A stretch of 64,000 bases of DNA from Clostridium sp. AN503 (GTDB lineage: Bacteria > Bacillota > Clostridia > Lachnospirales > Lachnospiraceae): contig NZ_JBFDTP010000002.1 in NCBI RefSeq assembly GCF_040719375.1, positions 1,984,001 through 2,048,000 on the forward strand. Reading direction: 5' to 3'. The translations under genes and the position numbers were made by a program. Positions 1 through 8,889 of the stretch are shown piece after piece. Each line of letters starts with the position of its first letter. Positions within the stretch are counted from its first letter, which is position 1. The notes beneath the pieces are model-generated. The model ran no database searches. It worked only from the letters and a program-made list of their open reading frames with translations, and was not told the origin of the DNA.

Positions 1-296
1 TTCCAGTCGTCCATGCCGATCAGATAATCATATGCGGCGTAGTCTGACTTCTTTAGCTGTACGGCAGTCTTTCCAGCTACACTGATGCCCTCCCGCTTCA
101 GCCGCTCCCTGGTCCCCCGGTGTACCGGGTTGCCGATCTCCTCGGTGCTGGTGGCGGCAGAGGATATATGAAAATGCTCCGCAAGTCCTATTTTTTCTAC
201 CATATCTTTCATGACGAACTCGGCCATTGGGCTTCTGCAAATATTTCCATGGCACGTAAAAAGCACATTCCAACATTTATTATTGTCTTTTCTCAT
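1..296 (-). CDS. Low-molecular-weight protein-tyrosine phosphatase, N-terminal part (runs off the window)
   Basis: The minus strand from 296 reads MRKDNNKCWNVLFTCHGNICRSPMAE and on to the window edge. The C-X5-R-S phosphate loop (CHGNICRS) near residue 15 is the hallmark of the LMW-PTP family, followed by the family-typical segment about hydrolysable phosphotyrosine pockets. These cytoplasmic enzymes hydrolyse phosphotyrosine on proteins, and in Firmicutes are often partners of exopolysaccharide tyrosine kinases. The start overlaps the last 17 bp of ogt, so the two genes are probably translationally coupled. About 98 residues are visible of a family length near 150, and the acid/base Asp of the C-terminal DPY loop lies outside the window. 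Confidence 0.85.
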   Translation of the reverse strand, partial: MRKDNNKCWNVLFTCHGNICRSPMAEFVMKDMVEKIGLAEHFHISSAATSTEEIGNPVHRGTRERLKREGISVAGKTAVQLKKSDYAAYDYLIGMDDW

Positions 297-846
297 TTAA
301 AATCCCCTTCCCCGGAACCGTAAACACGGACACATCCACACCCTCCAACTCCAACAGCCTTATCTTTTTCTCGACCCCTCCGGCGTAACCGGTCAAACTT
401 CCATTGGCGCCCACCAGTCTGTGGCAAGGTATTATGATTGATATGGGATTATGCCCCACCGCTCCCCCAACCGCTTGGGCCGACATGGTCTTTTTTTGAA
501 GCTTCTCTGCCATCTTCGCGGCAATCGCCCCATAAGTCGTGACCTCCCCATAGGGGATCTCACAGAGCAGCTTCCAAACCTCCTGTCGAAAATCACTTCC
601 GGCAGGTGAGAGAGACAGTTCCATGATCTCCGGCTTTTCTCCCGCAAAATAGCGGTCCAGCCAGTCTTTTACCATATAAAATACTGGAAGCTTATCTTCT
701 GAGACCACTTTTCCGGAAGCTAATTCCAACTTTATGGCTCCGCCAAAATACTTCTGGTCTTTCATCCACAGGCCGACAAGATGTACTCCGTCACTTGCCA
801 GTGTCAGCTGTCCTATGGGAGAATCATAATTTGTCATGTAATACAT
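280..846 (-). CDS. ogt: Methylated-DNA--protein-cysteine methyltransferase (Ogt/MGMT)
   Basis: Suicide DNA-repair protein that moves a methyl group from O6-methylguanine to its own cysteine. The active-site motif IIPCHRLVG is intact, with the Ogt-type C-terminal domain (EVWKLLCEIPYGEVTTYG, then the Cys motif) in the last 90 residues and a variable N-terminal domain before it. An upstream in-frame ATG at 885 exists. I chose the ATG at 846 (MYYMTNYDSPIG) because AGGAGG sits eight bases upstream (855-860). The resulting 188 residues match the usual length. The gene overlaps the phosphatase gene downstream, implying a two-gene transcript. Confidence 0.92.
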   Translation of the reverse strand: MYYMTNYDSPIGQLTLASDGVHLVGLWMKDQKYFGGAIKLELASGKVVSEDKLPVFYMVKDWLDRYFAGEKPEIMELSLSPAGSDFRQEVWKLLCEIPYGEVTTYGAIAAKMAEKLQKKTMSAQAVGGAVGHNPISIIIPCHRLVGANGSLTGYAGGVEKKIRLLELEGVDVSVFTVPGKGILNEKRQ

Positions 847-1014
847 ATGGATATCCTCCTTAAGTGTCCAGGCATATATTCTCACTAAGTTCAGCCTGCG
901 CCTTGCGGCTTGTCTTCATTATCTGTTCATATTATATCATAAAAACCTTAAAAACTCCTCCCTTTTATGAATAACTCCCTGCAATATCTACAATATCCGC
1001 ACCTTCCAGGATAA

Positions 1015-1060
1015 CCAAAAACCGCTGCAAACACAGATACACAATCTGCATTTACAACGG
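1015..1060 (-). terminator. Rho-independent terminator of the MFS/PHP/acyltransferase operon
   Basis: On the minus strand a 17-bp stem (1022-1060, using several G-U pairs, five-base loop) is followed at once by a run of five U (1017-1021). It pairs fully only on the minus strand, fitting termination after the gene ending at 1116. Confidence 0.7.
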
Positions 1061-1115
1061 CTCCACATTTCAAAACCTTCTTATCTGCCTCAACGTTCCA
1101 TCATGCTTGGCATCC

Positions 1116-1754
1116 TCAGAATTCTCTGCGCCTGATCACCCGCGCCGGAACCCCCACTGCAGTCGCACGGTCCGGGATCTCCCTGACTACAGCCGCTCCC
1201 GCACCGATTATGGCTTCTTCACCGATCCCAACCTCATCCTTCACACTTGCGCCCACGCCAATGAACGACTTCCGGCCTATCCTGCAATGGCCGGCAACAG
1301 CCGCATTGGGACAGACATTCACAAAATCTCCAACCATACAGTCATGCTCCACAACTGCGCCGGTATTTATGATGCAGCTCTTACCGACCGACGCATGGGT
1401 GTGGATGACAGCATATGCAAATACCATACAGCCCTTTTCCAAATTCGCTGATGGACTGATGAATGCCAACGGATGGATGACAGAAGCCAATGATACTCCC
1501 ATAGACTCCAGGACAGCGCACTTTGCTTCCCGGATATCATTATCCCCTGTCGCCACGATCACTTCGTCATAGGAATGGAAGAAGCATTCCGGTTCTATGT
1601 CTTCCTCCCGGTACAGCCTGCAGCCCTCCATAAGACGGCTCCCCCGCTCTTTTATTTCCAGAAAATCAATTCTGCCGTATTGGTTCATTGACAGGGCACA
1701 GTCCAGGGTCACCATCCCCTGGTCGCCAGCCCCCCAGATCAACAAGCTTTTCAA
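1116..1754 (-). CDS. NeuD/PglD-family sugar O-/N-acyltransferase with left-handed beta-helix
   Basis: The N-terminus (LLIWGAGDQG) is a PglD_N-type Rossmann motif. The C-terminal half carries hexapeptide repeats ([LIV]-G-x4 pattern, e.g. VGDFVNVCPNAAVAGHCRIG) ending in GVPARVIRR, the normal end of trimeric acetyltransferases of the NeuD/PglD/VioB group. These acetylate amino groups or hydroxyls of nucleotide-activated or free sugars in surface polysaccharide synthesis. The start is a TTG codon preceded by AGGTGG, because no ATG is available near the conserved N-terminus. It follows the HisJ-like gene by 10 bp and is last in a four-gene run with the MFS and two PHP genes. The exact sugar substrate cannot be read from sequence. 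Confidence 0.82.
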   Translation of the reverse strand: MKSLLIWGAGDQGMVTLDCALSMNQYGRIDFLEIKERGSRLMEGCRLYREEDIEPECFFHSYDEVIVATGDNDIREAKCAVLESMGVSLASVIHPLAFISPSANLEKGCMVFAYAVIHTHASVGKSCIINTGAVVEHDCMVGDFVNVCPNAAVAGHCRIGRKSFIGVGASVKDEVGIGEEAIIGAGAAVVREIPDRATAVGVPARVIRRREF

Positions 1755-1764
1755 CCTCTGCCAC

Positions 1765-2565
1765 CTACCTTAACTGGATTGTCTCAACAAAGTTAAGCGG
1801 AATCCCCTTCAATATCTCACCGGCCTTTCTCTCTCTGTCTGCTTCCTGAAACGCAATCGGAGTGTGGGCGTCATAGCCATACAGCACCTTACATCCGTAG
1901 GAAGCCGCGATCTCCCAGAATTCCCGGAACGGGTAGGGATACCGCTCCTCCCGGATGTCTGGCCTGTCATAGAAGGCATAAGTCTTTTTCCCATAATGAA
2001 ATCCATTTAGATTGATCTCCAGAGGTACATCATATTGGATGCTGGCTTTTGCGATCCGATGGGCTGCCTCCTCGCAGGCTTTGGAAAAAAAACGCCTCCC
2101 CAGCAAATAATAATCCGGATGCGCTACGCAGGTTATAAAATCCTTTGCCAGAGCCTGCTCAATCTGTTTTGTATAAAACAGGACATCCTCATCAGAGCAA
2201 AAACAGTCATACTCATAACCGATGAACTTACAGTGCTGGCCCAATATCATATAATCACATTCCCGCCTCATCTGCATCAGATACTCCTCATGGTCCTCCA
2301 TATACTCCACTTCATATCCGGTCCTGATCGTGATCTGGTTGCTGAATATCCTTTGCAGCCGACCGATCGATGACAGATACTCTTCCTTATGTTCATAAAA
2401 CATCCGGCAGTCCGGGCGCCTAAGCTCCACAAAAGGAATATGCTCGCTGAACCCTAACATTTCAAATCCTGCCTCCACTGCGCTCTGGATATACTGGATA
2501 TCCAGTCCCTCCGCATGGCCGCATCTCGCTGTGTGCGTATGAAGATTAAACTTCTGTTTTCCCAT
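1765..2565 (-). CDS. HisJ-type PHP-domain histidinol-phosphatase family protein
   Basis: The PHP metal motif NLHTHTARCGHAEG at the N-terminus, GFSEHIP near residue 40, GQHCKF, and the C-terminal GYDAHTP are the metal-binding clusters of the HisK/HisJ polymerase-histidinol-phosphatase superfamily. The family hydrolyses phosphate monoesters such as L-histidinol phosphate with three metals. ATG at 2565 is preferred over the adjacent GTG because GGAGAG lies seven bases upstream, and it overlaps the preceding stop as TGATG, so translation is coupled. No other his genes are nearby. With a second PHP gene and an MFS transporter as neighbours, a role outside histidine synthesis is possible. Confidence 0.82.
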   Translation of the reverse strand: MGKQKFNLHTHTARCGHAEGLDIQYIQSAVEAGFEMLGFSEHIPFVELRRPDCRMFYEHKEEYLSSIGRLQRIFSNQITIRTGYEVEYMEDHEEYLMQMRRECDYMILGQHCKFIGYEYDCFCSDEDVLFYTKQIEQALAKDFITCVAHPDYYLLGRRFFSKACEEAAHRIAKASIQYDVPLEINLNGFHYGKKTYAFYDRPDIREERYPYPFREFWEIAASYGCKVLYGYDAHTPIAFQEADRERKAGEILKGIPLNFVETIQLR

Positions 2566-3461
2566 CACAGAGCTCTCCTTTCCGGCAGTTTCACCAGCCT
2601 TTCGTCCATCCCTGGCGCAAACACCGCTTCTCCCAGCCGGATGGAGGGTTTTGTTTTTCCATGAAAATCGCTGCCGCAGGTGACTATCCTTCCATTCTCC
2701 GCCGCCTTTTGATAGAAAAACCGCGACAGCTCAGGAGTATGGTAGCTGGAAAAAGCCTCTACTCCTTCTACCCCCAGTGAAAGGATCCCATCCAGCAAAT
2801 GCTCCCTTCCTCTTAAATTCACGCCTGGGTGTGCTAAAACCGCGGTCCCATGATTCCTGTGGATCATATCAACGATCTCTTTCATGGGCGGAAAATCAAT
2901 CTTCACATAACAGGATTTGCCCTGGGAATAAAAATCCCAATAGAAATTCACATAGGGATTGCTGCTGCGCGGGCCTCCGGGCCGGTATGCATCTAACAGC
3001 GGATGATCCGCATATTCCGGCATGCCAAGCAGCACCTCGGCGAACATCTCCCCCGTCCATACATCCTTCCGGTAGCATCCCCTGGATACTTCCTGCATAT
3101 CCTGTTCCGTCACCTTCTCAAAACCCAGCTTCTGCGTTTTTTTGAGCATCACCTGTGACGCTCTGATATTCTGCCTCTCTACACTGCTCTCAATCTGACT
3201 AAAATCACTGCTGTCAAAATCAATCCCGTATCCAAGCACATGGAAATTCACACCTTCGTATACACAGTCGATCTCCACCCCCGGAATACAAGTGATCCCC
3301 TTTTCCCTCGCAGCCTCCAGCGCTTCCGGTACTCCCCGAACGCAGTTATGGTCCGTAATGGACATGGTTTCAATTCCCTGTGCCGCACACTGTTCCACCA
3401 GCTCTGCCGGTGTGTATTCCCCATCATCACTGTAGCGGCTGTGCATATGCAGATCAATCAT
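2565..3461 (-). CDS. PHP-domain phosphoesterase (TrpH/YciV-like)
   Basis: The N-terminus MIDLHMHSRYSDDGEYTP with SITDHNCVRG and PGVEIDC, followed by AHPGVN and CGSDFHG near the C-terminus, gives the complete set of PHP metal ligands. The arrangement matches the TrpH/YciV group, whose characterised members are 5'-3' exonucleases or 3',5'-nucleoside bisphosphate phosphatases. The protein is 298 residues, the usual size for the group. It starts within the last 8 bp of the MFS gene (ATGATTGA overlap), with GGGAGG upstream. Function in this operon is not known; a phosphatase for a transported phospho-compound is one inference. Confidence 0.82.
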   Translation of the reverse strand: MIDLHMHSRYSDDGEYTPAELVEQCAAQGIETMSITDHNCVRGVPEALEAAREKGITCIPGVEIDCVYEGVNFHVLGYGIDFDSSDFSQIESSVERQNIRASQVMLKKTQKLGFEKVTEQDMQEVSRGCYRKDVWTGEMFAEVLLGMPEYADHPLLDAYRPGGPRSSNPYVNFYWDFYSQGKSCYVKIDFPPMKEIVDMIHRNHGTAVLAHPGVNLRGREHLLDGILSLGVEGVEAFSSYHTPELSRFFYQKAAENGRIVTCGSDFHGKTKPSIRLGEAVFAPGMDERLVKLPERRAL

Positions 3462-4719
3462 AAACGGCCTCCCTCACACATGAAGTTATTTTCCGGATCA
3501 AGTTTTCGTGCATGACCACCATCAGTACCAGAGCAAGCAGCAGATAAAATGGCAGCAGCGCAACACTTATATGATTTGCGATCAGCCCGAAAAGAGGCGG
3601 CATCAGGCAGGTTCCCACATAAGCGCTTGCCATCTGTACCCCGATGACTGCCTGCGATTTGTCTGCGCCGAAATTGTCCGGTGTGGCATGGATGATACAT
3701 GGATAGATCGGGGCACATCCAAGCCCGATCATCACCAGCCCCACAAGCGGCAGGTATCCGCCAAATGGTAAGAGCAGAGCGGCAATCCCTGCCGCCGCCA
3801 TCCCCTGTCCAAGACGGATCATCTGCACATCGGTAAATTTTATGGTCAAAAAACCGCTGAGCGCCCTGCCCGCCGTGATCCCAATGAAAAACAGGCTGGC
3901 AAAGCCGGCTGCCGTCTCCGCAGAGATCCCGCGATGCAGCACAAGGTAACTGCTCGCCCAAAGCCCTGCGGTCTGTTCCAGTGCACAGTAGCAGAAAAAT
4001 GTCACCATGATCTCCTTTGCTCCCCGGATCTTCATGATCTGAGGCAGTGTAAGGGGCGCTTCCACGTAATTCCCAATCGGATTTTGCCGGTCCGCTGTAC
4101 TCCCCATATCAGCTGTATCTGCCGCAGGTGAGGCTTCCGGCACAACAGTCTCCGGCTCCGAAGCCATGCCTCTCCGTTTCTTCCACAAAGGCAGGCTCAC
4201 AAACAGAACCGCCGTGAGTCCGATCTGAAGGACAGCGATCGTGAGATATCCTGCGTTCCACCCTTTTCCTCCCGTCAGCGCGCTCCCCATGACATACGGT
4301 CCCAAAGAGGCTCCGACGCCCCACATGCAGTGAAGCCAGCTCATATGGCGGCTCGCATAGTGCAGGGCCACGTAATTGTTGAGGGATGCGTCCACGCTCC
4401 CTGCTCCAAGGCCATAGGGAACTGCCCACAGGCACAGTATCCAAAAAGAGTGGCTGGTATAAAATCCGAACAGGGCAAAAGCCGTCATAGCTACGCTGAT
4501 CGCTGTAACTTTTCCTGTTCCAAGGCTCCTGGTAAGCCGGTCGCTCTGAAGACTGGATACAACAGTACCCAAAGCGATGATCATAGAAATAATGCCTGCA
4601 TAGGAAACCGGTACGCCAAATTCACCGTACATGGACGGCCAGGCTGACCCCAGCAGGGAGTCCGGAAGCCCCAGACTGATAAAAGACAGATAAATAACTG
4701 CTAAAAGTAAATGTGCCAT
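3454..4719 (-). CDS. Major facilitator superfamily transporter
   Basis: 421 residues with about twelve hydrophobic segments, and a hydrophilic central loop (residues about 195-230) dividing two six-helix halves as is normal for MFS carriers. The start MAHLLLAVIYLSF is preceded by AGGAGG with eight bases spacing. Segments such as VVSSLQSDRLTRSLG between helices 2 and 3 fit the MFS loop signature. The fold resembles the fucose-permease/FHS-like branch, but substrate cannot be assigned. It is the first gene of the minus-strand operon and is transcribed divergently from an AraC regulator, which probably controls it. Confidence 0.85.
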   Translation of the reverse strand: MAHLLLAVIYLSFISLGLPDSLLGSAWPSMYGEFGVPVSYAGIISMIIALGTVVSSLQSDRLTRSLGTGKVTAISVAMTAFALFGFYTSHSFWILCLWAVPYGLGAGSVDASLNNYVALHYASRHMSWLHCMWGVGASLGPYVMGSALTGGKGWNAGYLTIAVLQIGLTAVLFVSLPLWKKRRGMASEPETVVPEASPAADTADMGSTADRQNPIGNYVEAPLTLPQIMKIRGAKEIMVTFFCYCALEQTAGLWASSYLVLHRGISAETAAGFASLFFIGITAGRALSGFLTIKFTDVQMIRLGQGMAAAGIAALLLPFGGYLPLVGLVMIGLGCAPIYPCIIHATPDNFGADKSQAVIGVQMASAYVGTCLMPPLFGLIANHISVALLPFYLLLALVLMVVMHENLIRKITSCVREAVYD

Positions 4720-4868
4720 ATTGTATTCCTCCTCAACCTCTGCTATGATTATACCAGCAAAACACTCCGATATATAGAAAGAAACCGCCTATTATCTATG
4801 ACAAAACCGTCAAACCAGAGCATCACCTGATGATATTGGCACATTTAACAGCCTGAAGGGAGAATATC
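4720..4868. promoter_or_regulatory. Divergent intergenic region between MFS operon and araC-like gene
   Basis: A minus-strand -10 TATAAT is at 4748-4753 without a good -35 hexamer, as expected for an activator-dependent promoter. GAAGGGAG at 4856-4863 is the binding site that fixes the AraC start. No operator repeat was identified with confidence. Confidence 0.45.
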
Positions 4869-5813
4869 ATGGCGCTTTCCGCATGCAATACCAAAACAGA
4901 CCCGCAGGGCCGGGAGCTGATCGAACACGGCACCGCTCTGTTTCCAGTGGCCTGCTATCATGACAACCTGGCCGTAGAGGAGGTCCCCTGGCACTGGCAC
5001 GAAGCCCTGGAGGTCGCCGTTGTGACCGAGGGACGGTCTGTCATGGCCGCAGGCACGGAAAAGTATGTCCTTTCAAAGGGAGATGCCTTTTTTATCAATG
5101 GAGGAGTCCTCCACGCCATGTGGGATGCAGACAATTCCAGAAGCCGCTATCACTCCGTAGTTTTTCATCCGAGGCTGGTGGGGGGCAGCGTGGACAGTAT
5201 TTTCTGGCAGGATTATATTCAGCCCCTGCTTGACACCCCGTCCCTAAAGAGTGTCATCTTTGATTCTACCGCCCCCTGGCACCAAGAAGCGGCTGACGCC
5301 ATTGAAACTGCCTGGCAGAGCTGCGTAGCAGAGCTTCCCGGATATGAGTTCTCCGTCCGGGCCGCCCTGTCGCAGCTGATCTTTCTGCTCTCCAGCCACC
5401 ACCCGGTCCCCCGGAGCCTGCCATCAGAAAAAGCGCTCCGCGATGGGGAGCGCATTAAGATCATGCTTCAATATATTCAGGAACATTATTTCGTGGAGTT
5501 AACTACAGCTATGATCGCCGGAAGCGCCATGATCAGCGAGAGTGAGTGCCTGCGGTGCTTCCACAACACGATCGGCACCCCGCCGATCAAATATGTCAAA
5601 CAGTTCCGGATCCAGGAAGCCGCAAGGCTGCTGGCTGCGACCAATCAGAAGATCGCAGATATAGGCGCACAGTGCGGATTTCCTGACACCAGCTATTTCA
5701 CAAGGACCTTTCGGGAAATGAAGGACTGCACACCGGGAGAATACAGGAAACAGTTTATCAATCTGCAAGCGCAATCATCTGCGCCGCTACCGTCTCTGCT
5801 TCCTCCTCGGTGA
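4869..5813 (+). CDS. AraC-family transcriptional regulator with cupin sensor domain
   Basis: The N-terminal half (residues about 25-115) has a cupin pattern with VPWHWHEALEV and GDAFFINGGVLHAMW, the effector-binding barrel of AraC regulators. The C-terminal 100 residues contain two helix-turn-helix units, the second ending in IADIGAQCGFPDTSYFTRTFREMKDCTPGEYRKQ (AraC signature, shown by its anchors CGF, YF, F, TP, YR). It is divergent from the MFS/PHP operon, the likely target. The 3' end overlaps the convergent transglycosylase gene by 56 bp, so the last 18 codons (a low-complexity Ser/Pro/Leu tail) are also coding on the other strand. Confidence 0.9.
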   Translation: MALSACNTKTDPQGRELIEHGTALFPVACYHDNLAVEEVPWHWHEALEVAVVTEGRSVMAAGTEKYVLSKGDAFFINGGVLHAMWDADNSRSRYHSVVFHPRLVGGSVDSIFWQDYIQPLLDTPSLKSVIFDSTAPWHQEAADAIETAWQSCVAELPGYEFSVRAALSQLIFLLSSHHPVPRSLPSEKALRDGERIKIMLQYIQEHYFVELTTAMIAGSAMISESECLRCFHNTIGTPPIKYVKQFRIQEAARLLAATNQKIADIGAQCGFPDTSYFTRTFREMKDCTPGEYRKQFINLQAQSSAPLPSLLPPR

Positions 5814-6477
5814 AGTACCCACACGCCTCCATCCGGCGCAGAACCTGCTGCTGGCGTCTCTCTGCCAGCTCCGGGTTCTTGCTGGGGGCATACTTGGAGG
5901 GTGCGTTGGGCACTCCCGCTAAAAGGGTGCTCTCATACTCGTTCATCTGGGACGGCGCTTTTCCAAAGTATCCCCGGCTTGCCTCCCCGATGCTGTAATA
6001 TCCGTCTCCAAAGTAAATACTGTTCACGTACAGCTCCAGGATCTCATCCTTGCTGTAATTCTTCTCCAACTCCAGTGCCAGGAACACTTCTGCCGCTTTC
6101 CTTGTCATTTTCTTTTCCTGGCTGAAGTACAGGTTTTTCGCCAGCTGCTGGGTAATGGTGCTTCCGCCCTCCACATAACGTCCTGCCTTGATATCATTTA
6201 CCACCGCGCGTCCTATGGCAATCGGGTCCAGACCAAAGTGACTGTAGAAACGGTGATCCTCCACAGACACCACTGCTTCCAGGTAAGTCTGGGGAAGATC
6301 CTCAAGCTCTGTGTAACCTTCCCGATTCTGAATCGATGCCACTTTATCATCGAGGCTTTGCACACCGACGGCCTCCCGGTACATCCCATATCCCTCTCCG
6401 GCAACGGCGAACCCGGTACAGGCTGCTGCCGTCACCATCATTGCTGCGATCCATCCCGCTATTTTCTTTAATTTCAT
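5758..6477 (-). CDS. Monofunctional peptidoglycan transglycosylase (GT51)
   Basis: A GT51 glycosyltransferase domain without a transpeptidase domain (239 residues). It polymerises lipid II into glycan strands at the outer face of the membrane. Residues 5-27 form the single membrane anchor. The catalytic Glu lies in VSVEDHRFYSHFGLDP, followed by GGSTITQQLAKNLYF and RKAAEVFLALELEKNYSKDEILELYVNSIYFG, the ordered GT51 motifs given here by their key residues. GGAGCGG lies upstream of the start. The small size matches MtgA-like proteins. It is alone in its transcript, convergent with the AraC gene and overlapping its end. Confidence 0.92.
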   Translation of the reverse strand: MKLKKIAGWIAAMMVTAAACTGFAVAGEGYGMYREAVGVQSLDDKVASIQNREGYTELEDLPQTYLEAVVSVEDHRFYSHFGLDPIAIGRAVVNDIKAGRYVEGGSTITQQLAKNLYFSQEKKMTRKAAEVFLALELEKNYSKDEILELYVNSIYFGDGYYSIGEASRGYFGKAPSQMNEYESTLLAGVPNAPSKYAPSKNPELAERRQQQVLRRMEACGYFTEEEAETVAAQMIALAD

Positions 6478-6646
6478 GATTCACCGCTCCTTTCAGGTTT
6501 TTCATCTTATGTCCTTATTTTACCACGCAAATTCCTGTAAGACTTTACCATTCCCTTAGGGATTCTGACACTATTTGGAACATTCTGACAAAAAAATTAC
6601 GAATTATTAAGCAATACGCTAAAATATGGATTCACCGCGGTGCATA

Positions 6647-6684
6647 GAAAAACTGCACTCTCTGATCCGCTTCAGAAAGTGCAG
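6647..6684 (-). terminator. Rho-independent terminator of the sensory operon
   Basis: On the minus strand a 13-bp stem with one G-U pair (6653-6684, six-base loop AGCGGA) is followed directly by five U. It lies 18 bp after the stop of the last kinase gene. Confidence 0.88.
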
Positions 6685-6701
6685 CCTGGAAAAACTGTAT
6701 T

Positions 6702-8888
6702 TTATTTTCGTCCTGCATACTGCCAGATCGTCCGGTACAATACCTCTGCATCAACAGGCTTTGATAAATGCTCATTCATTCCTGCTTCCCGGCTCATCTC
6801 CATATCTTCATCGTAGGCATTGGCCGTCATTGCAAATATAGGCACGGAAACCGCATCCGGCCGGTCCATAGCGCGGATATTCCGGGCAGCTTCCAGCCCA
6901 TCCATAACCGGCATCCGGATATCCATCAGAATCGCATCATAGCTGCCCGGTTCAGAATCCCGGAACCGATCCAGTGCCTCCCTGCCGTTGCCCGCACAGT
7001 CAACCACTGCACCTGCCTCCTCCAGGAGATAGACCGCGATCTCCATATTCAGTGCATTGTCCTCGCAGAGCAGGATATGGAGTCCTTCTATGGAGATATC
7101 CCTGTCTGTCTCCGAAGCCTGCGGCTGTTCTGTTTGCGGCACCATGTCCACCCAGACATCCAATAAAAACTCCGTGCCTTTTCCAATCTCACTGTTCACC
7201 TGGATGGTTCCCCCCATCAGTTCCACAAGTGATTTTACAATTGCAAGCCCCAGTCCTGAACTCCGCTCATCTGAGTCGGCTGTCTTCCTTCCCTCCTGGG
7301 TAAACGGTTCATACATGTGTTCCTGAAAGTCGCGGCTCATTCCAATGCCGTTGTCCCGGATCACCATCTGGTTGTGAAGCCTGCCCTCTCTTTCCTCCAC
7401 CTCCCGCACCATAAATTCAATCCGGCCTCCGCTTGGAGTATACCGCACAGCATTATTGAGCAGATTGAACACAGCCTGATTAAAACGCAGTTTGTCCAGC
7501 ATGATGCTCCTGTATTTCAGATTCTTCGTGATGAACTCAAATTCAATCCCTTTCTTTCTGCATTGCGGGACGATCAGCGCATCCACCTGCTGCCGGAATT
7601 CCTCAATATCATAAGGTTCCAGATGCAGGGTGACGGCGTTCCTCTCAATTCTCGATATATCCAGGATATCGTTGAGCAGCCCCATCAAAAACTGGCCGGA
7701 AGCTTCCAGTTTATCCAGATAGGATCTCACATCCCGTCCTTTCTCCAGTTCATTTCTGGCAAGCGCAGCCAGACCCAGGATGGCATTCATGGGTGTTCGG
7801 ATATCATGGCTCATCCTGGAAAGGAAGTCGGTCTTCGCCTTGCTGGCCTGCTCAAGCTCAGAGGAGATAAGCTTCTGCTGCTCCAGCGCTCTTGAAAGCT
7901 GCATCTGAAGCTCATGCTCTTCCGTCACATCCGTATAGGTTGCATAATACAGTTTATACTCCGGCGTTGTTTCCTGAAGGCACAGATCAGCATTCACCCA
8001 GACATAGCTGCCGTCCCCCCTAAGAAGCCGGTACTTCTTAACAGAAAAATCACCGGTCTTATATCCTTCCATATAAGCGCTGCGCACCCTCTCCATATCC
8101 TCCGGATGGACTCCCGCAAAGGCATCGTCAAAATACTGGCTTTCCAGCTCCGCCGCATCCTCATCCGGAACCCTCGCATCTACAGCAGTCCTCTCCAGAC
8201 GCAGCATACGGTATTGCCCCAAATTGCCGTAGACAGGGAGCAGTTTATCGTAGGAAGGCGTCTTCAGCACCACAACTCCTGAGGATATCTTATCCAGTAT
8301 CTCATAAGCAGTTTCTACTTTTTCTTCTGACTGTTTCAGGGATCCTTCCAGCTCCTTCTGATAACACGCCATCTGGTGTTCCTGCCTTAATTTCTGCAGG
8401 AAAACCGCCAAAAGCCGCGTCAGATATTTGAACGCATAATTCCCCTCATCCCCGCGTCCCCAGATCTTCCAGTCTTCCCTGTCCCTGCGAAAATCGCAGA
8501 TCAGGATATAACCGATCAACTGTCCATGATACAGGAACGGACTGGCAATCAATGAGCGAACACCTGATACAGCAAACGCATTTCTCAGTTCCGTCGAGAG
8601 CGGATCCAGGGCTGTATAAATCACCGTCTCCCAGCTATTTGATCCCTGGAACATACTGCGCACACTGCCTGCCATATCTCCTGCGCAGACGCGGATATCT
8701 GGTTTTGACCATTCATATACATGCTCAACAAACGAATCATCTCCTTGCAACTCCACAAGGCAGGCACTGCTTGCCTGAAAATAACATGATATCCGGCTCA
8801 AAACCTGCTCCATAGCATCTTCAACCCTGGGATTTTCATATAATGCATCAAATATATCACCCATGAACTGTTCTAACCCTGGATTCAT
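6702..8888 (-). CDS. Soluble hybrid histidine kinase: GAF, PAS, HisKA, HATPase, receiver
   Basis: 728 residues without a membrane segment. The N-terminal 170 residues look like a GAF domain (SLIASPFLYHGQLIGYILICD), residues about 190-325 are a PAS/PAC (ending YATYTDVTEEHE), then a HisKA box with His361 in RMSHDIRTPMN, an HATPase with NNAVRY, DNGIGMS and GLGLAIVK, and a C-terminal receiver with phospho-acceptor Asp in AILMDIRMPVMDG. It can autophosphorylate and pass phosphate to its own receiver. The start overlaps the end of the upstream GGDEF/EAL gene by spacing of one base (TAATATG) with GGAGAGGGG upstream. It is the last gene before the terminator. No histidine phosphotransfer domain is present, so the downstream partner must be elsewhere. 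Confidence 0.92.
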   Translation of the reverse strand: MNPGLEQFMGDIFDALYENPRVEDAMEQVLSRISCYFQASSACLVELQGDDSFVEHVYEWSKPDIRVCAGDMAGSVRSMFQGSNSWETVIYTALDPLSTELRNAFAVSGVRSLIASPFLYHGQLIGYILICDFRRDREDWKIWGRGDEGNYAFKYLTRLLAVFLQKLRQEHQMACYQKELEGSLKQSEEKVETAYEILDKISSGVVVLKTPSYDKLLPVYGNLGQYRMLRLERTAVDARVPDEDAAELESQYFDDAFAGVHPEDMERVRSAYMEGYKTGDFSVKKYRLLRGDGSYVWVNADLCLQETTPEYKLYYATYTDVTEEHELQMQLSRALEQQKLISSELEQASKAKTDFLSRMSHDIRTPMNAILGLAALARNELEKGRDVRSYLDKLEASGQFLMGLLNDILDISRIERNAVTLHLEPYDIEEFRQQVDALIVPQCRKKGIEFEFITKNLKYRSIMLDKLRFNQAVFNLLNNAVRYTPSGGRIEFMVREVEEREGRLHNQMVIRDNGIGMSRDFQEHMYEPFTQEGRKTADSDERSSGLGLAIVKSLVELMGGTIQVNSEIGKGTEFLLDVWVDMVPQTEQPQASETDRDISIEGLHILLCEDNALNMEIAVYLLEEAGAVVDCAGNGREALDRFRDSEPGSYDAILMDIRMPVMDGLEAARNIRAMDRPDAVSVPIFAMTANAYDEDMEMSREAGMNEHLSKPVDAEVLYRTIWQYAGRK

Positions 8889-8889
8889 A

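Noticed and set aside
7317..7895. 192-codon plus-strand frame opposite the GAF kinase
   Set aside because: Shadow of the kinase ATPase domain; no start context or family.
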